Shown piece after piece: positions 10,065 to 22,640 of a DNA stretch of 64,000 nt. How positions within the stretch are numbered: the stretch's first letter is position 1; each line of letters starts with the position of its first letter. A program made the translations under genes and the position numbers. The stretch comes from Viola odorata (Eukaryota > Streptophyta > Magnoliopsida > Malpighiales > Violaceae), in assembly GCA_963691705.1 (NCBI GenBank), contig OY829539.1:41425656-41489655 (forward strand). Reading direction: 5' to 3'. The notes under the pieces are model-generated. The model saw nothing but the letters and a program-made list of their open reading frames with translations. It had not been told where the DNA came from and did no database searches.

Positions 10065-11526
10065 GGCTCCAGTGAAGAGAGGCCTTGGGAAAAGAGACTG
10101 AGGTCCTCAAAAGACGAGCCGCCCCGATAACCTCGAGGATTGATAAGCGTAAACGAAAGGGACGGGTGACGTTCACGATACAGATACCGGAAGGAGTACA
10201 AGGCAGAATCTGAAAAACGTTGAGAGGCACGATATCACTGGTAGCCCTAACGCTAAAACCGTAAGGTTACCGGTATCCACAGTGTAAGGCCGCGTTGATG
10301 TCGCCGGTGGCCCTGGATGCGTAAAACCGCGATGACATCACAGGCGTCTGGTGGTATGAAGCCGCGATAACCATAAGGTAGCTGATGGTATAAAGCCACG
10401 CTGATACTTGTTGTTTTCTCGAGCGTAAAAGAAAAAGTGGGCACGTGTGACCTCGAACCTCTGTAAGTATAAAGTTTGCTAACTTCTATATATGTTTCTA
10501 TCTCCTCTGTGCCTTTGCAGAACACGTGGAAGAACGATAGACCCAAAATATATGCCAGCCCATGGTGCGGCTTGGCTGAATATACGCGATGATATCGCAA
10601 GCGACCTATCGACGGTCCTTCTATGACTCGAACGAAGTTGAGACTTCATAAGTCCTATTGAAAGGACAAATGGGCCAGTATCGCTGAATAAAAGTGATGC
10701 CTTCAAAATCGCGAGCGCCCCAACGGCCTCCTAGTAGAATTCTTAACGTCCCGAGGAGACGGGTCTTTTTGACAAGAAACAAGGACGAACTTGACCGGAT
10801 TAGTGGAAAGCTGTGGATCTAAGCCCTCGTTCCGCATTAGGATTGATCAGCCTTTGAACGATAAAGAAAGCCCAAGCCCTCTGTGGAAATATCGCCTCAT
10901 GACAGAGCAAAACCCTATCTAAAGATGTCAGACATGGATAGCCCTTGGTGAACACTCGGGCTAGTTTTCAGTTGGGCTTATGATAACAATTGGAATGCTC
11001 CTGACGGCAATATTGTAGCCACGGCATCTATCCTTGACGAGTCTCTATACGCTTCCCTGAAAAGCCAACCTATCGCCCGGGCCGGCGGAAGTTTCCTAGG
11101 ATGGTCGACTTCAGCGGGGGGGGGATCTCATGCATCTTTACGCGCACGGCGTCATCCCATCCTAGAGGAACTAAGAGGATGTCGCTCCTGATAGGCCTTA
11201 TGTGATTATCGCCCGCGATGGCTCACCCATTATCGCTGGAGGCGATATCTTCGGACGATGCTTATCGCTGCGCCCTTATCGCTGTCAGGTATCGCCAACT
11301 TCGGCCTATAAATACCCCCATCTTTCCAAACAGAAGGTAAGATCGAGATCATCTTGGAGAACCTCTACCATTCTATAAACTCGAACTGACTTAAGCATCG
11401 GAGTGTCTACGCCGGAGTCCCCCTCCGGCGCTTTGCAGGTATCTCTGACGCCAATCGCTTCCCCTCCGACTAGCTGCAGCAGCCGTTTTCCGACCCGAAG
11501 AGATCTCGGATCTTATCAGCTCGTGA
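10065..11526 (+). other. 3' end and LTR-like region of the Tat element
   Basis: No gene is seen. The last ~400 bp looks like LTR: TATAAATA at 11307-11314, then a C-rich leader with CCGGAGTCCCCCTCCGGCG and GCTTTGCAGGT, as in other plant gypsy LTRs. A G9 run at 11116-11124 is a possible polypurine tract, but no TG start could be assigned. The 15-bp string GTTTTCAGTTGGGCT occurs both near 9462 and near 10964, hinting at a duplication. The sequence changes to copia gag at about 11527, so the LTR end is not identified. Confidence 0.5.
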
Positions 11527-11536
11527 CACTGCACAA

Positions 11537-12607
11537 GTGTACGAAATAAAGACCAAGACTGTAGGAACCAAGCAAGGTGATAGATCGGTCACAGAATATG
11601 CAAATCAGCTCCAAAGTCTGTGGTAGGAGCTAGATCATTACAGGGCCTTTAAAATGAAATGCCCGGCAGATGCAGAAACCCTAAAGAAGTTCATAGAGAA
11701 GGACAGAACCTATGACTTTTTGGCTGGATTGAATCCAGAATTCGATCAGGCTAGAATTCAGGTGCTAGCTAAGGAGGAGACTCTATCTCTGGAAGAAACA
11801 ATCTCCCTAATCAGATCTGAAGAAAGTAGGAGGGTTGTGATGCTAGACTCTCAGACTAAATATGAGTCTGCCTTGGTAACAAGACCACAGACTCAGTTAC
11901 CGACGAGTAGCAGACAGGGGTACCGGGATAAGGTGAAGGAACAAGGGAATCAGTTCAGGACACTTGGCAAAGAAGGCCAGTGGAAGAAGGACAGGGACAA
12001 CCTTTGGTGTACTTATTGTAAGAAAACTAGGCAAACTAAAGAAGAATGCTGGAAACTGCAGAATAAGACAAATGGCAGGGAGGCTAGAAACAGAGGGGGA
12101 TGGCAAAGACCCCAAGCTAAGATGGCAAAAGGAACTACCACAGGTCTTGATGAAGAAGAAGTAAAAAAGTTGAGACAATTGCTAGGATCACTAGATACAA
12201 AACAGTCTCCAGGAATGACAGCAACCTCCTCCCCAGACCTAGCAGGTATAACTTCATTCTCCACCTGTTTAAATGTTCAATCACTTTGTTATGAGAATAC
12301 TTGGTTGTTAGATTCAGGTGCCTCACACCACATGACCTACACATCTAAACATTTTTCCACCTACACACCATGTTCAAGTAACAAGAAAGTCATGGTTGCA
12401 GATGGCTCTCTAGTAACTGTAGCAGGCACTGGTAACATTCAAATTACACCTGATATCACTCTAAAGAATGTTCTTCATGTACCCAAACTCTCAGCCAACC
12501 TCATATCTGTTCACAGATTTACCAAAGATACTAATTGCCTTGATACCTTTTTCCCAACTCACTGTATTTTTCAGAACAGAAAGAATGAGGCGGATTGGAC
12601 AAGCTGA
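11537..12607 (+). pseudogene. gag-pro: copia gag and protease
   Basis: Begins in the middle of a copia-type gag domain and has a TAG at 11624-11626. After the helical gag domain comes a zinc knuckle (CTYCKKTRQTKEEC) in which the expected His of CX2CX4HX4C is Gln, so zinc binding is probably lost. The aspartic protease follows with the catalytic DSGA motif (WLLDSGASHH) and a HVPKLSANLISV segment. The frame is lost near 12570 and ends at a false stop at 12605-12607. Confidence 0.8.
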
Positions 12608-12896
12608 GGAGAAGAATGACCTGTATCAACTCTCAATCACTCAGGACCTTACGAATAAAACTTCTGCAGCTTTAGTGAGTCTCTCGAATAAGGAAACCAT
12701 TTGGTTACACTATCTACGCATAGGTCATCCTTCTTTTAAAGTCTTGAGAATTATGTTTCCTCATTTATTCCTAGGAATTGATACTGAGCTATTCTATTGT
12801 GATGTATGTGAACTTGCAAAACACACTCGTGTCTCTTCTCCTATTAGCAATAAAAGATATTCTCAACCATTTCAACTGATTCACAGTGATATATAG
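12571..12896 (+). pseudogene. pol: copia gag-pre-integrase / integrase zinc-binding region
   Basis: Continues the polyprotein in another frame from about 12571. It shows the GAG-pre-integrase region with His in LRIGHPSF and the Cys pair in YCDVCELAKH, the HHCC finger of copia integrases. The Trp usual before GHPSF is replaced. The frame ends at TAG 12894-12896, right after HSDI, where integrases normally have Trp-Gly. One base is also missing here, so stop and frameshift coincide. Confidence 0.75.
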
Positions 12897-14281
12897 GTCC
12901 CTCTACAATTCCAAACATATCTGGTTTCCGTTGGTTTGTAACTCTCATTGATGATTGTACTAGAGTCACATGGATTTTCCTACTTAAACAAAAATCTGAA
13001 GTTAGTGCCATTATACCCAATTTCCATTCCATGATTCAAAACCAATTCGGAGTAAGAATAAAAAGATTTAGAACAGACAATGCTAAAGACTACTTTAACA
13101 ACACCCTATCTTCATTTTTTCAATCACAAGGGATTATTAATGAATCATCTTGTGTATATACCCCTCAACAGAATGGGATTGCTGAACGGAAGAATAGACA
13201 TATCCTTAATTCAGCTAGAGCTTTATTGTTTCAAGGCAATGTTCCAAAGTCTTATTGGGGAGAAGCAGTACTTACTGCTACACACTTGATTAATAGGTTA
13301 GCAACTCCTGTTCTAGAAAACAAAAGCCCTATGTCTGTCTTAAACACTTTCTATCCTAATTTCAGAACTGAGAATGGTATCACTCCTAGGGTGTTTGGGT
13401 GCACTGCTTATGTACATGTCCATCAACCTCTTAGAAGCAAGCTAGAACCCAGAGCAGTCAGATGTGTGTTTCTAGGAAATTCCTCCACTCAAAAGGGGTA
13501 TAAGTGTTATGATCCAACCACTAGAAAAGTAATCATTTCTATGGATGTCACCTTCTCAGAAAGTACCCCTTTCTTCAAAAAAACTTCATCCCACGAGGAA
13601 CAACTTTCCTTTGAACCGACGCAGCCGAAACTCCAGCCACTTGAACTACCTCAAATTCCTAAAATCACATCTAATATTCCACGTCTAGAAACTCCTAAGA
13701 GTACAGATGCATCCAGATTCTCACAGGTTTACTCAAGGAGAAAACCTATCCCGGAGTTGACGCAAGGCCAAGAGTCCAATCCCCCTCCTCAAGAAGAAAC
13801 CACTGTAAGTCCACCAAACTCACCAGTCAATCTAAACACAGATCCAACAGATGATCCTATTGATGTTAATGATCTCCCCATTGCGGTCAGAAAAGGAACC
13901 CGACAATGCACAAAGAAACCCTTATACCCTCTATCCAACTATATTTCTCTCCAGCACCTTTCAAACCCACATAAGAGGTTCATCCTGAGTCTAAATACTA
14001 TTAGTATTCCTAACAATATTTTTGAAGCATTAAGACAGGAGGAATGGAGAAATGCAATGAAGGAAGAGATGAATGCATTGGAGAAGAACAACACTTGGGA
14101 GATTGTGAAGAAACCTACTGGAGTAAACATCGTAGGATGTAAGTGGGTGTTTACTGTCAAATACAGGGCAGATGGATCACTAGAGAGGTACAAGGCCAGA
14201 CTAGTAGTTAAGGGGTACACTCAGTCATATGGAGTAGACTATCAGGAGACCTTTGCCCCAGTCGCAAAGATAATACAGTAA
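12897..14281 (+). pseudogene. pol: copia integrase core and start of reverse transcriptase
   Basis: The frame is open from about 12897. The integrase core has Asp in LIDDCTR, Asp in FRTDNAKDYF and Glu in QQNGIAERKNR, so the DDE triad is present. A Pro/Ser/Thr-rich linker follows (~13590-13900). The start of the RVT_2 domain is next (EEWRNAMKEEM, CKWVFTVKY, KARLVVKGYTQ, ETFAPVAK). The frame is lost at about 14278, giving a stop at 14279-14281. Confidence 0.85.
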
Positions 14282-15543
14282 GAATTCTTCTAGCACTTGC
14301 AGCCCAGTTTGGTTGGAACCTTCACTAGTTTGATGTGAAAAATGCTTTCCTTCATGGAGACTTGGAGGAAGAGATTTATATGACTGTCCCACCAGGTTTT
14401 GATGAAGAGAAAAAGGACAAGGTGTGCAGGTTGAGGAAAGCATTGTACGACCTGAAGCAATCACCAAGAGTGTGGTTTGGGAAGTTTTCCAAGGCCATGA
14501 AGGGGTTTGGATACAAACAGAGTCAAGGAGACCACACCCTGTTCATCAAGCAGTCTTCCACTAGAAGTATCACTGCCTTACTTGTGTATGTAGATGACAT
14601 AATAGTGACAGGAAATGATGAAAAAGAGAAGGAGGAATTAAAAAGGAAGCTGTTAACAAAGTTTGAGCTGAAAGAGTTAGGGAAACTCAAATACTTTCTT
14701 GGTATTGAGGTGGCTTACTCATCCCAAGGAACCTTCATTTCCCAACAGAAGTATGTCATTGACTTACTCAAGGAGACAGGGAAACTTGGGTGTAAACCAG
14801 CAGCTACACCCATAGAAGTCAATCATAAACTAGGAGAAGCGAAGGAGGAACCAGCTGTTGACAAGAAGATGTATCAACAACTGGTTGGAAAATTGATCTA
14901 TTTATCTCATACGAGGCCCGACATAGCTTACTCAGTAAGCGTTATCAGTCAGTTTATGCATGACCTGCGGGAACCTCACTTACAGGCAGCGTATAGGGTA
15001 CTGCATTACTTGAAAGGGAGTCCAGGCAGAGGGATATTGTACAAGAAAGGCAAAGAATTCATTGTGGAAGGATACACAGATGTCGACTATGCTGGGTCTT
15101 AGATAGACAGAAGGTCTACTACAGGTTATTGCACCTTTCTAGGAGGCAATCTCATAACTTGGAGGAGTAAGAAACAAGGTGTAGTCGCTAGATCATCTGC
15201 TAAATCAGAGTTTAGAGCACTTGCTCAGGGGCTGTGTGAGTTACTGTGGGTAAAGATCATCCTAGATGACTTAGGAATCAAGCTGGAGGGTCCTATGAGA
15301 ATCTACTGTGACAACAAATCAGCAATAAACATCGCACACAATCCGGTGCAACATGACATGACAAAACACATAGAGGTGGATAGACACTTCATTAAAGAGA
15401 AGTTAGAAGAAGGATTAATATGTATGTCCTATGTGCCTTCTATGTCTCAACTGGCAGATGTCTTGACAAAGGGCTTATCCAATACGGTGTTCCATGGTCT
15501 GATTTCCAAACTGGGAATGGAAAACATCTATTCCTCAGCTTGA
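14282..15543 (+). pseudogene. pol: copia reverse transcriptase and RNase H
   Basis: In the new frame a TAG at 14326-14328 precedes FDVKNAFLHGDL. The RT continues intact through the catalytic YVDD (LLVYVDDIIVTG) and KYFLGIEV. A TAG at 15100-15102 follows the GYTDVDYAGS segment, in which the residue after the first Asp has changed. RNase H continues in the same frame (CDNKSAINIA, KHIEVDRHFI, LADVLTKGL) to the natural end at 15541-15543. Both stops are TAG. Confidence 0.85.
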
Positions 15544-15715
15544 GAAGGGGTGTTGAGATATGAAATCAAATATTTATGTAGTTTCTATTTACGTATATAA
15601 GAATTAATTAGATTGATATGGAATTAATTTCAGTATCCTATTTAAGGATATACACTTTGTATATATAGATATATTATGGTGGAATAGAGAATCAACCCTT
15701 ATCAATTTCTTTCAA
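15541..15715 (+). repeat. copia polypurine tract and 3' LTR fragment
   Basis: The stop codon overlaps a purine tract (GAGAAGGGG, 15542-15550). The LTR starts right after it with TGTTGAGATATG at 15551. AT-rich U3 with TATATA-like motifs continues to about 15690, and LTR-like sequence fades after the TTTCTTTCA stretch near 15715. No clear CA end or target duplication is seen, so the LTR may be truncated. Confidence 0.65.
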
Positions 15716-16125
15716 AATGCAGTGGACGGTGATGACTAAGAGAGAGGCAAAAGTCTCTGGCAACGTTCTCATCCTAGAGGAACTTGAATTACATGTTAAT
15801 AAAAAGTCAATCACTGGTACAAAGTAAATACCACTCATTGAATGCACACTTAGATTGATGAGGATATTATTTGCTCTAAATTACTACTATACTTGCTTCT
15901 ATGGTCAAATGAAAGGTAAACTAAAAGACAAAATGAAGTGATTGATACCTGTATCTAAAATACTTTTTTTTAGTATCATTGAAGCAGGCCTTCCAGATTC
16001 TGTGCTTATTCCCCACTTACCCTTAAATATCACAGCAGAGCATTCCATAAGAAGTTTTCATGCCCTGCCAGCCAACCTGGACAACTATGGTGATTCGCAA
16101 AGGATTTCCTCATGATCTACAGAGC
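15716..16125. other. 3' flank of the DUF3527 gene
   Basis: No ORF or repeat is recognised. The stretch lies between the copia LTR and the stop codon of the minus-strand DUF3527 gene and should hold its 3' UTR and polyadenylation region. No polyA signal is convincing by eye. Confidence 0.4.
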
Positions 16126-18993
16126 TCAGACCCTTCCTACAGGCGAAACTGGTGGATACGAGAAGTATCTGGCAGTAGCCTCTGCATTCCCATTTGGAAC
16201 CCTTATTCCATCACTCTGTGCTAACATGGTTTCCATAGAAGTTTTCCCTTCAAACATATTGCTAGATTCTAAGACCTCACTTGATGTTTTACCATCTAGA
16301 ATAGCTATACAAAGAGAGAAGGCTTGTAAAATTGAAAGTGACGAATGAAACTCAACCGAATATATCCCGTCCTTGAAAGGGGCCAAGCTGAACACTGGCT
16401 GCTCCTCATCTTCCCCTCCCTGTGAATATCAAAAGGAAGGGATGTCAATCGGCATTTTTAAGTGTGATGTACAATAAGTTTGGTCATCGTGATGAGAACA
16501 TACCTGAGTGAGTTCAAATTTATCTACCAGAGAGCAGCCTTTGGACGAACTTGATTTCTTACTGACTTGATTCTTGTTGGTAAGAATCCGAAGTTTACAT
16601 CCCAAATCCCAACCTTCACAGTCACATGATCCACCTGATCTCCAGCGTTGGGTCAAAGATGAGGGACCTCCTTTATTTGGTAGACTATGAACACCACTTG
16701 GTAGTATGACTGTTGTAGTAGTAAGGCTTTGAGAGCTGACAATAGGCTGATTCTGTAAGTCACTCAAAACAGAATTGTATCCTGCTCCTTCCGCATAACT
16801 TAGACCACCAGTCTGATTACCATCTCTGGCTGAAATTCTGCTCGTTAATTTGGCAAACTTTACGACAATAGCAGCTAGCTCATCATTTGGCTGGAAGTCT
16901 GACATTTGCTGCTCCACCTCTCGTAGGTTGACAGAAAACAGAACAAACTCTCGTGCGAAAGCATGCTCAATATGGCTCTGACTAGACAAATTGGAAAACT
17001 GGGAACCAGAAACCTTCAACTGGGCAACAACATTAGGTACATAATCATGACCTTTGCCTTTGCCACCATGGTTTATCCACCGCCCGTTCTTTTTCTTCGT
17101 TTCTTGAAAGGAAAAGAATGTGTAAATGCAGGTGTAATCATCCTTTCTCGAGGTACTCAACTTCTTCATTGTAGCTGCAAGAATGTCACATTCATTGTCA
17201 ACTGCAAATGTGAAGAGCGGCTGATCATTCTTAATAGTGACCCGCAAAAGAGCTTGGGAAACTGATGTTCTGTACTCCTTGTCCTTTAATGAATCACTGG
17301 CATTAGTTGCAGGACAACTTGTTGAATTTTGTTTTATATCCCCAGGTTGTGTAGTTGTCAAACAATCCAATGGTATATTGGATGATTTGCTGGCTCTATC
17401 CGCTGGCATTGAACCTCTCTGCAATGGCTGTCGAGAATGACGACAGTTCGATGACCTTGGCTTCAGTACTGGATCAAGTAACCTTCTCAAAGGGCTTGAC
17501 TTGGCTCTGCCTGTCACATTTGGGGCATCACTAGTAGAGGTACCATGGCCAAAGGAAGCAATCTCCAACACAGATTTTACAGAGTCATGCATAGACTGTG
17601 GCTTAGATGGTCCCTCTTTGGAGCTGAAACTTTTGCTTACCTTTGCCATGCCAATGCTCAGTCGGCGATAAGGTGACGTGCTTCTAATTTTTTCACTAGC
17701 AACTTTGCTTGGTTTCAGATCCATTTGTGCAGAAGGCATTTTTGAGCTTGAATTAGTCAGAGCTACAGTCTCCTTCAAAATTACGTCATCCAATGAAGAG
17801 ATTCTAGCTTTGGATGGATGTGGTGCAGAATGAGATGATTGAGGCAAACAATTGATGCTCTCTGCATCCTTGAAGCTCTGTTGTGTCTCTAATCGTCTAT
17901 CAATATCACGAGGCAGCGGCCATGAATGTGGGACACCATAACTGGCTGCTGGAAGGAAATTCTCTTCCTCCATATCCGGAAAGCTACTTGGGCTTCCTCC
18001 TTCTTTCTTTTCTTCTAATGATTCTTTAAACTCACGAAGATGCGACATTCCAGACTGAATCCCTAGGGGTAAATCTCTTGGCTGAAGAAGTACTATTGCT
18101 TCCCTGTTTTGGAGGATACCATTATCTACAGTGCATAACATCTCTCCTTGCAGCTCCTCTGCTTTCCTCATAGATCTCCCATCCCAAGTACCTTCCTTTG
18201 TCTTTGTTTTCGTGTTCACACACTTCTGAGCCTGAGAATTGAAACTATTGCCCAAACTTATACTCTCTGGATTAATCTTTAGGTCAGAATCTTTTTTGTT
18301 GCACTGACCCAGCTTGGTTTCTACGTGGTTTTTGGACAAAGGTTGATCTTTCATGACGAACATTTTCTGCTCATTCACAGTCTTAATCCAGGAATCTTTA
18401 ACATCTGGAAACTTCCCACCACTTCCTTTCATTGGTTTGACACACTGAGAATGGTGTTCCATTGGAGATGACATCAGATGAAATTGCAATGAAGGGCGAT
18501 GCTTCCTTTGATGATCAGGAGAACTACTCTGGCCTCTACTAGTTGGGAGAGATGATCTTTCTGCTGAGAAGTATGTGGATGAATTACTACTCGAGAGAGA
18601 CTGCCTGTGGCTTCTCTCAGGTACCTGTTTCTGGCTACACTTCCACTTTTCTAGTCGACTCCAGTCAAGGACCCCCACACTTAAAACTTTCTCTTGGCAA
18701 TTTTCCCCCCTCTCCAGATAACTTGGCAAATTTGACATATACTTGACTAGCTCATCTTCTTTAATAGGCTTTCTTTGCTGCTTTTGGTAATTCTCTGAAG
18801 GTTTAGGTGAGATAAGTTCAACATCCTTTGTGATTTCATGATGGCAATCAGCATATGACAAATTTCGCTTTTCCACTTTGAACTTGGTGGGTAGGTTCAG
18901 ACTTTTCCTCGCTTGGTCAGTTAAAGACTTCTCTGACTTTCCTAAGGACTGCTGAATTATCGAGTTCCTTATCGGTGCTGAATGGTCTTCCAT
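16126..18993 (-). CDS. DUF3527-domain protein, two coding exons, ~927 aa
   Basis: The ATG is at 18993. Exon 18993-16504 is joined to 16419-16126 across an 84-bp intron with CAG|GTATGT and TTCACAG|GG ends, phase 0. The N-terminal ~575 residues are polar, Ser/Lys-rich and probably disordered (stretches such as SSSNSSTYFSAERSS). The C-terminal ~350 residues match the plant-specific DUF3527 family: a start around ALLRVTIKNDQPLFTFAVDN, the YTFFSFQE segment, a CDCEGWDLGCKLRIL Cys-rich motif and, in the last exon, FSLAPFKDGIYSVEFHSSLS. The length is usual for the family, whose function is not established. No frameshift or internal stop was found. A 5'-UTR intron is likely, since TTCTGCAATACAG just upstream of the ATG resembles an acceptor. 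Upstream exon limits are not certain. Confidence 0.85.
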
Positions 18994-21900
18994 AGACCGG
19001 ATACTTGAGATTCCAGCTGTATTGCAGAATTATTCATGCATTTTCCTGCTTTTTTACTTCACGTTTTGTCTTTTTGAAAAGGTCTTCAACGAGAAGACTA
19101 ATCCGTGTTTTTCCGAGCTACATGCTTTGATGAATTCACATGGCCACTCTGAAAATAAACAAACAAACATATTAATGGACCATAGACAATACAAAATCCA
19201 TTGCTTGGAAAGATATTCAAAAAAATAGAAAACTCTCCATTAAGCAATGCAAAGTTTTGCTAAAACGGTACGAACAACACAATAAGCAAAGTGATTGCAA
19301 GCAACTTAATAATCTACTATACATTCAGAGTTTCAATATCTTGAGAATGTCATGCAAAGTTACAAAGGTATGAGACTTTGGTTTGTTATAAAGCTGATAT
19401 AAGAAAAAAGTCAAGCCAATAAGCATAAATTGAATAACAACTAATCCATGTGACAATCATCATGCCTGGAAGAAGTCTAAACAGAACACCCATGTCATGC
19501 GATATGAATGAATCACACATTTACTATATCAACAGTGAAAAGGCTCTAATAAGATACCGGTAATAACATAAATTCACCCTCTTGATGTTTTTCATCCCCA
19601 TGTACCTCTTCCATTTGGAGAACAGTGACAACCTATGCATAATTAGTTTATGACTTCTCAAAAAACATCTAACAATGCATAGTTCGGAATGCATCCCATC
19701 GAATTACAGCAACAAAAATATCATTTAACACTGAACAGCAGAAGTGCAGATACATTTCGCAATAACCCTAATAGCTATGAGTAAACTTGGACAGTAAGAG
19801 AGAAGCTAAAGTTTTAACAAAGAGCACACATAAGATAACTTTTTATTTTCATAATGCTGGTACCTAAGGGAAACCTGTCATAGTTTTGGCTTGTTCATAT
19901 AACATCTTGGTTGATAGAGCTAATGGTTTTCAGAGTCTTTCCCTCTATATTTTTAGAACACTAGATAGCCGCAATTGAGGATACAGGCAGTAGCATGATC
20001 AAGAGAATCTAGTGACGATGTTTGATGCCACATTTGATCATCATTTTCTCCTTACATACTACAATGCAGTTGACTCTCAGACTCTACCAAAGCTCCAGTC
20101 AATGTGACATCTTATCTTACTGAACAGCGGAGTGGTTGTTCATTTACTGTAATCTAGGGTTTTTCCATTGACTCCCTGATGTAATGAAAGAAAATTTGCA
20201 TCCACAGATAAGTGGATTTCACTTAGCTGGCCATGATACATCTACAACTACGAGTACAAATAATTTGGCATCTCCAGTTCCTGTCTGCATCAATAATATG
20301 GCATCTCCAATTGTAGAAGACTCGTACCAATTGCACTGTTCAATTCAGGTCCATACCAACCCCTTGAGCAAATTTATGGCCAATAAACTTTCTTTTCTTC
20401 TATGCGTTACTATCTTACACGATGCAGCCAAAGCATTATTGGATGGCTCAAACTACCTAGAATCTGGAAATGTGTGCAAAATATATATATCAAGAATACA
20501 AAATTTTCAGATAAAATGGTGCCAGGAATTCACAAGCTTTCCAACAAGGCATGACATAGATCACAACTTGAATAGAAGAAGACAATAAATCATAAGCATA
20601 TTGATAAAAGAGAAGCCGCGGGAGTAGATAATGTGCAAATTGGGTGGTCCATAAGACTAAGGCTACATGACAAAGATCCCCAGCAATGCAAGACCAAAGC
20701 GCAATCTTTTTCACACAACATAAACAACAGTAGGGAATAGAACGTTTGGTTCTCCTCCAACCAAAAAATGGACAAAAATATAGACAAATTGACCTAAAGG
20801 TTGTGGTTTCTATTATTCCAAATTTCCCACCCTCTCATTTTACACCTACCAAACATTGACTAATTGTTTTAAATCAATCCAGTACTAGTACTTAATCTGC
20901 CTAATCACCCTCTCTTTCACTCTAAATTTGACTTAAAGGTGCAAACTTGGAGCTAGAACTAAAAGGAACCCATATCAACAAAAGTAAACATAGAGCAAAG
21001 ATAAACTGAAAATTCGAAGTACCCACATTATTTCTCGGCCAAAAGAAAACTTTCTGACAAGCCAAGCAGCAAATTTACCTTAAACGGGAAAGTAGCACAT
21101 ACCCAAGTGAGCTTCTGAAATGCAGACCCAAGAAATGGCATTAGCAGCAGCAGTAGCAGTAGCAGAATGAAGAGAAAGAAAATGGTGTCGGTGCTTCCAA
21201 CAGGTAAAGGAAGAAAATGGTGTCGTCACCGATCAGTACACACTAGTAAAAACCTACCAAAGCCAAGAGGCGACACGAAGCAGGAACAGATGAGCACAAT
21301 AAAAGACGGAATTTTCAAGAGAGAAAAAGGGCATGTTTCCTGGCTGCAACTCTTATTTTGATTTGTTTGTTACCGTAAAAAAAAAACTCCCGAGTCCTCA
21401 ACAATTTTAATTTTAATTTTAATTTTAATTTTGTAGAGAAGGTGAGAGGGACAGGCAATTGTTTAATCGGACGGCTGAAATTGAAAGGCTAGATGATGAA
21501 TCAAGTGGTCACAATGAAGAGAAGATGGCGCGTAAGGGTCCCACCGGGCTGTAGTGCTGATGTTGGGCCCCACAGGATACCAGTGAGCCTGACACCTTTT
21601 TCTTATTTTCTTCTCTCTGCGTATTTGTTTTCGAGTAATAAATAAATGACGTGCTGAAAAAAAGTAATGGATAGGTGGTGGGCCCAGAATATGGGTCCAC
21701 ACATGACTCTGATGATTGGATTTGATCGTGTGACGAGAATGACAGAGTGAAGGAGTCAATTATTTCTGGGATAAATCTTGGGCGACATCGATGAACAGGG
21801 ATAGACGCATGAATAGTACCATGGTAATTTAGTCCCTCAAGTTTCATAAATCATAAACTTTTCCTCCATCTTGTTCATCCTCCTACAACATGGAAGATGA

Positions 21901-22096
21901 AGTTCCATGTGTGTCCCTGACCTCAATGAACATGTTGTAGTGACTGTGGTGGAAGAGAAGGTGGGGAGCTTGAGGCGGGGACGTTTAGTTGGAAGTGTTG
22001 AGATAGTAAAGTCATTTCTTTTTTTTCCTAATATTTTTTACAATTTTTTTTTTTAATTAAGGATTTGTATTTAATTAATTTTTTAACTATTTTTAT
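18994..22096. other. 5' flank and probable promoter/5' UTR of the DUF3527 gene
   Basis: No coding region is supported; the short ORFs here have no recognisable domains. A possible 5'-UTR exon lies near 19080-19150 (minus strand), with an acceptor-like TTATTTTCAG at about 19150. A GGGCCCCAC motif near 21568 (TGGGCCC/site-II-like) is a common plant promoter element. From about 21850 the sequence is AT-rich. Confidence 0.35.
21404..21433. repeat. (TTTTAA)n microsatellite
   Basis: Four to five tandem TTTTAA units, preceded by a short A-run near 21377-21386. Confidence 0.85.
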
Positions 22097-22640
22097 TACT
22101 CCCTCCAGATCAAAATAAACGGCGTTTTAGGTGTTGGTACACGAATTAAGGTAATGACTGGTTTGGAGAAAACGAGGCACTTTGTGACTATTGTACCTAT
22201 GTCCTTTTACGTTATTTACGAAAGTGTTATTGGCTTGTGTTGCAGCTTCTGGCATGAAGCTGGGCTTGATAATTAGGCCCAATTTTCGCTTGGTTGTGGT
22301 GGAAGTCAACCAAATGCATATGATGTCACTTTGAATGGGAACTAAAGCCATCGATTCCAATTGCGCATACTAGTGCCATTACTCACAGGAGAGTTTTGCA
22401 TCAACCTGCCAAATATTTCAAACGAAATTTTGAAATCATTGGACAAAATTGAAAATGATCCATAATAAGAAGGAGTTGGACATCATTGGGCATAATTGTA
22501 TTTGCCTTAAAAATGATTATACAAAATATCGCACCCTCTTTTCGTTGAAAATGAATAGGTTCGGGACGGATGCGGAGCATAGATGGATGCCTCACACAAT
22601 GCAATGAAGTGGTGTATGTTTGGTTGGAAATAAATTAAAA
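22097..22640 (+). mobile_element. terminus of a mariner-like element
   Basis: TA followed by CTCCCTCCAGATCAAAATAA (starting 22099) matches the Stowaway/mariner terminal signature CTCCCTCC next to a TA target site. The inner ~540 bp is not recognisable and ends where the inverted copy of the 48-kb LTR element begins. An oppositely oriented end with the same inner sequence lies at 42340-42355. Confidence 0.55.

Larger units (their letters stand above)
1..11526 (+). mobile_element. Ty3/gypsy LTR retrotransposon, Tat lineage, 5'-truncated by the window edge
   Basis: The stretch opens inside pol, at the end of reverse transcriptase. It runs through RNase H, an H2C2 zinc finger and integrase (to 1941), then a repeat-bearing 3' region with four genes on the opposite strand, and ends in LTR-like sequence with a TATA box at 11307-11314. 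The long 3' region, the second-type RNase H and antisense ORFs with the Transposase_28 ('putative gypsy type transposon') motif are known features of the Tat/Ogre/Retand lineage. The junction with the copia element lies near 11527. I could not fix the 5' edge of the 3' LTR, and no target duplication was found. Confidence 0.85.
11527..15715 (+). mobile_element. Ty1/copia LTR retrotransposon, 5'-truncated and decayed
   Basis: Order: gag, protease, integrase, reverse transcriptase, RNase H, then polypurine tract and start of the 3' LTR, the standard copia order. The 5' LTR, leader and first part of gag are absent. At least three frameshifts (near 12570, 12897 and 14278) and four TAG codons (11624, 12894, 14326, 15100) interrupt coding. 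The element lies against the Tat LTR on its left. Its LTR begins about 575 bp downstream of the stop codon of the convergent DUF3527 gene. Confidence 0.9.

Noticed and set aside
11158..15784. Identical string ATCCTAGAGGAACT near 11159 and 15771, on either side of the copia element
   Set aside because: Too short and not at the element ends; it is no target duplication and is probably chance.
20184..20588. 134-codon + strand ORF upstream of the DUF3527 gene
   Set aside because: No domain, ordinary AT-rich composition and no supporting context; probably chance.
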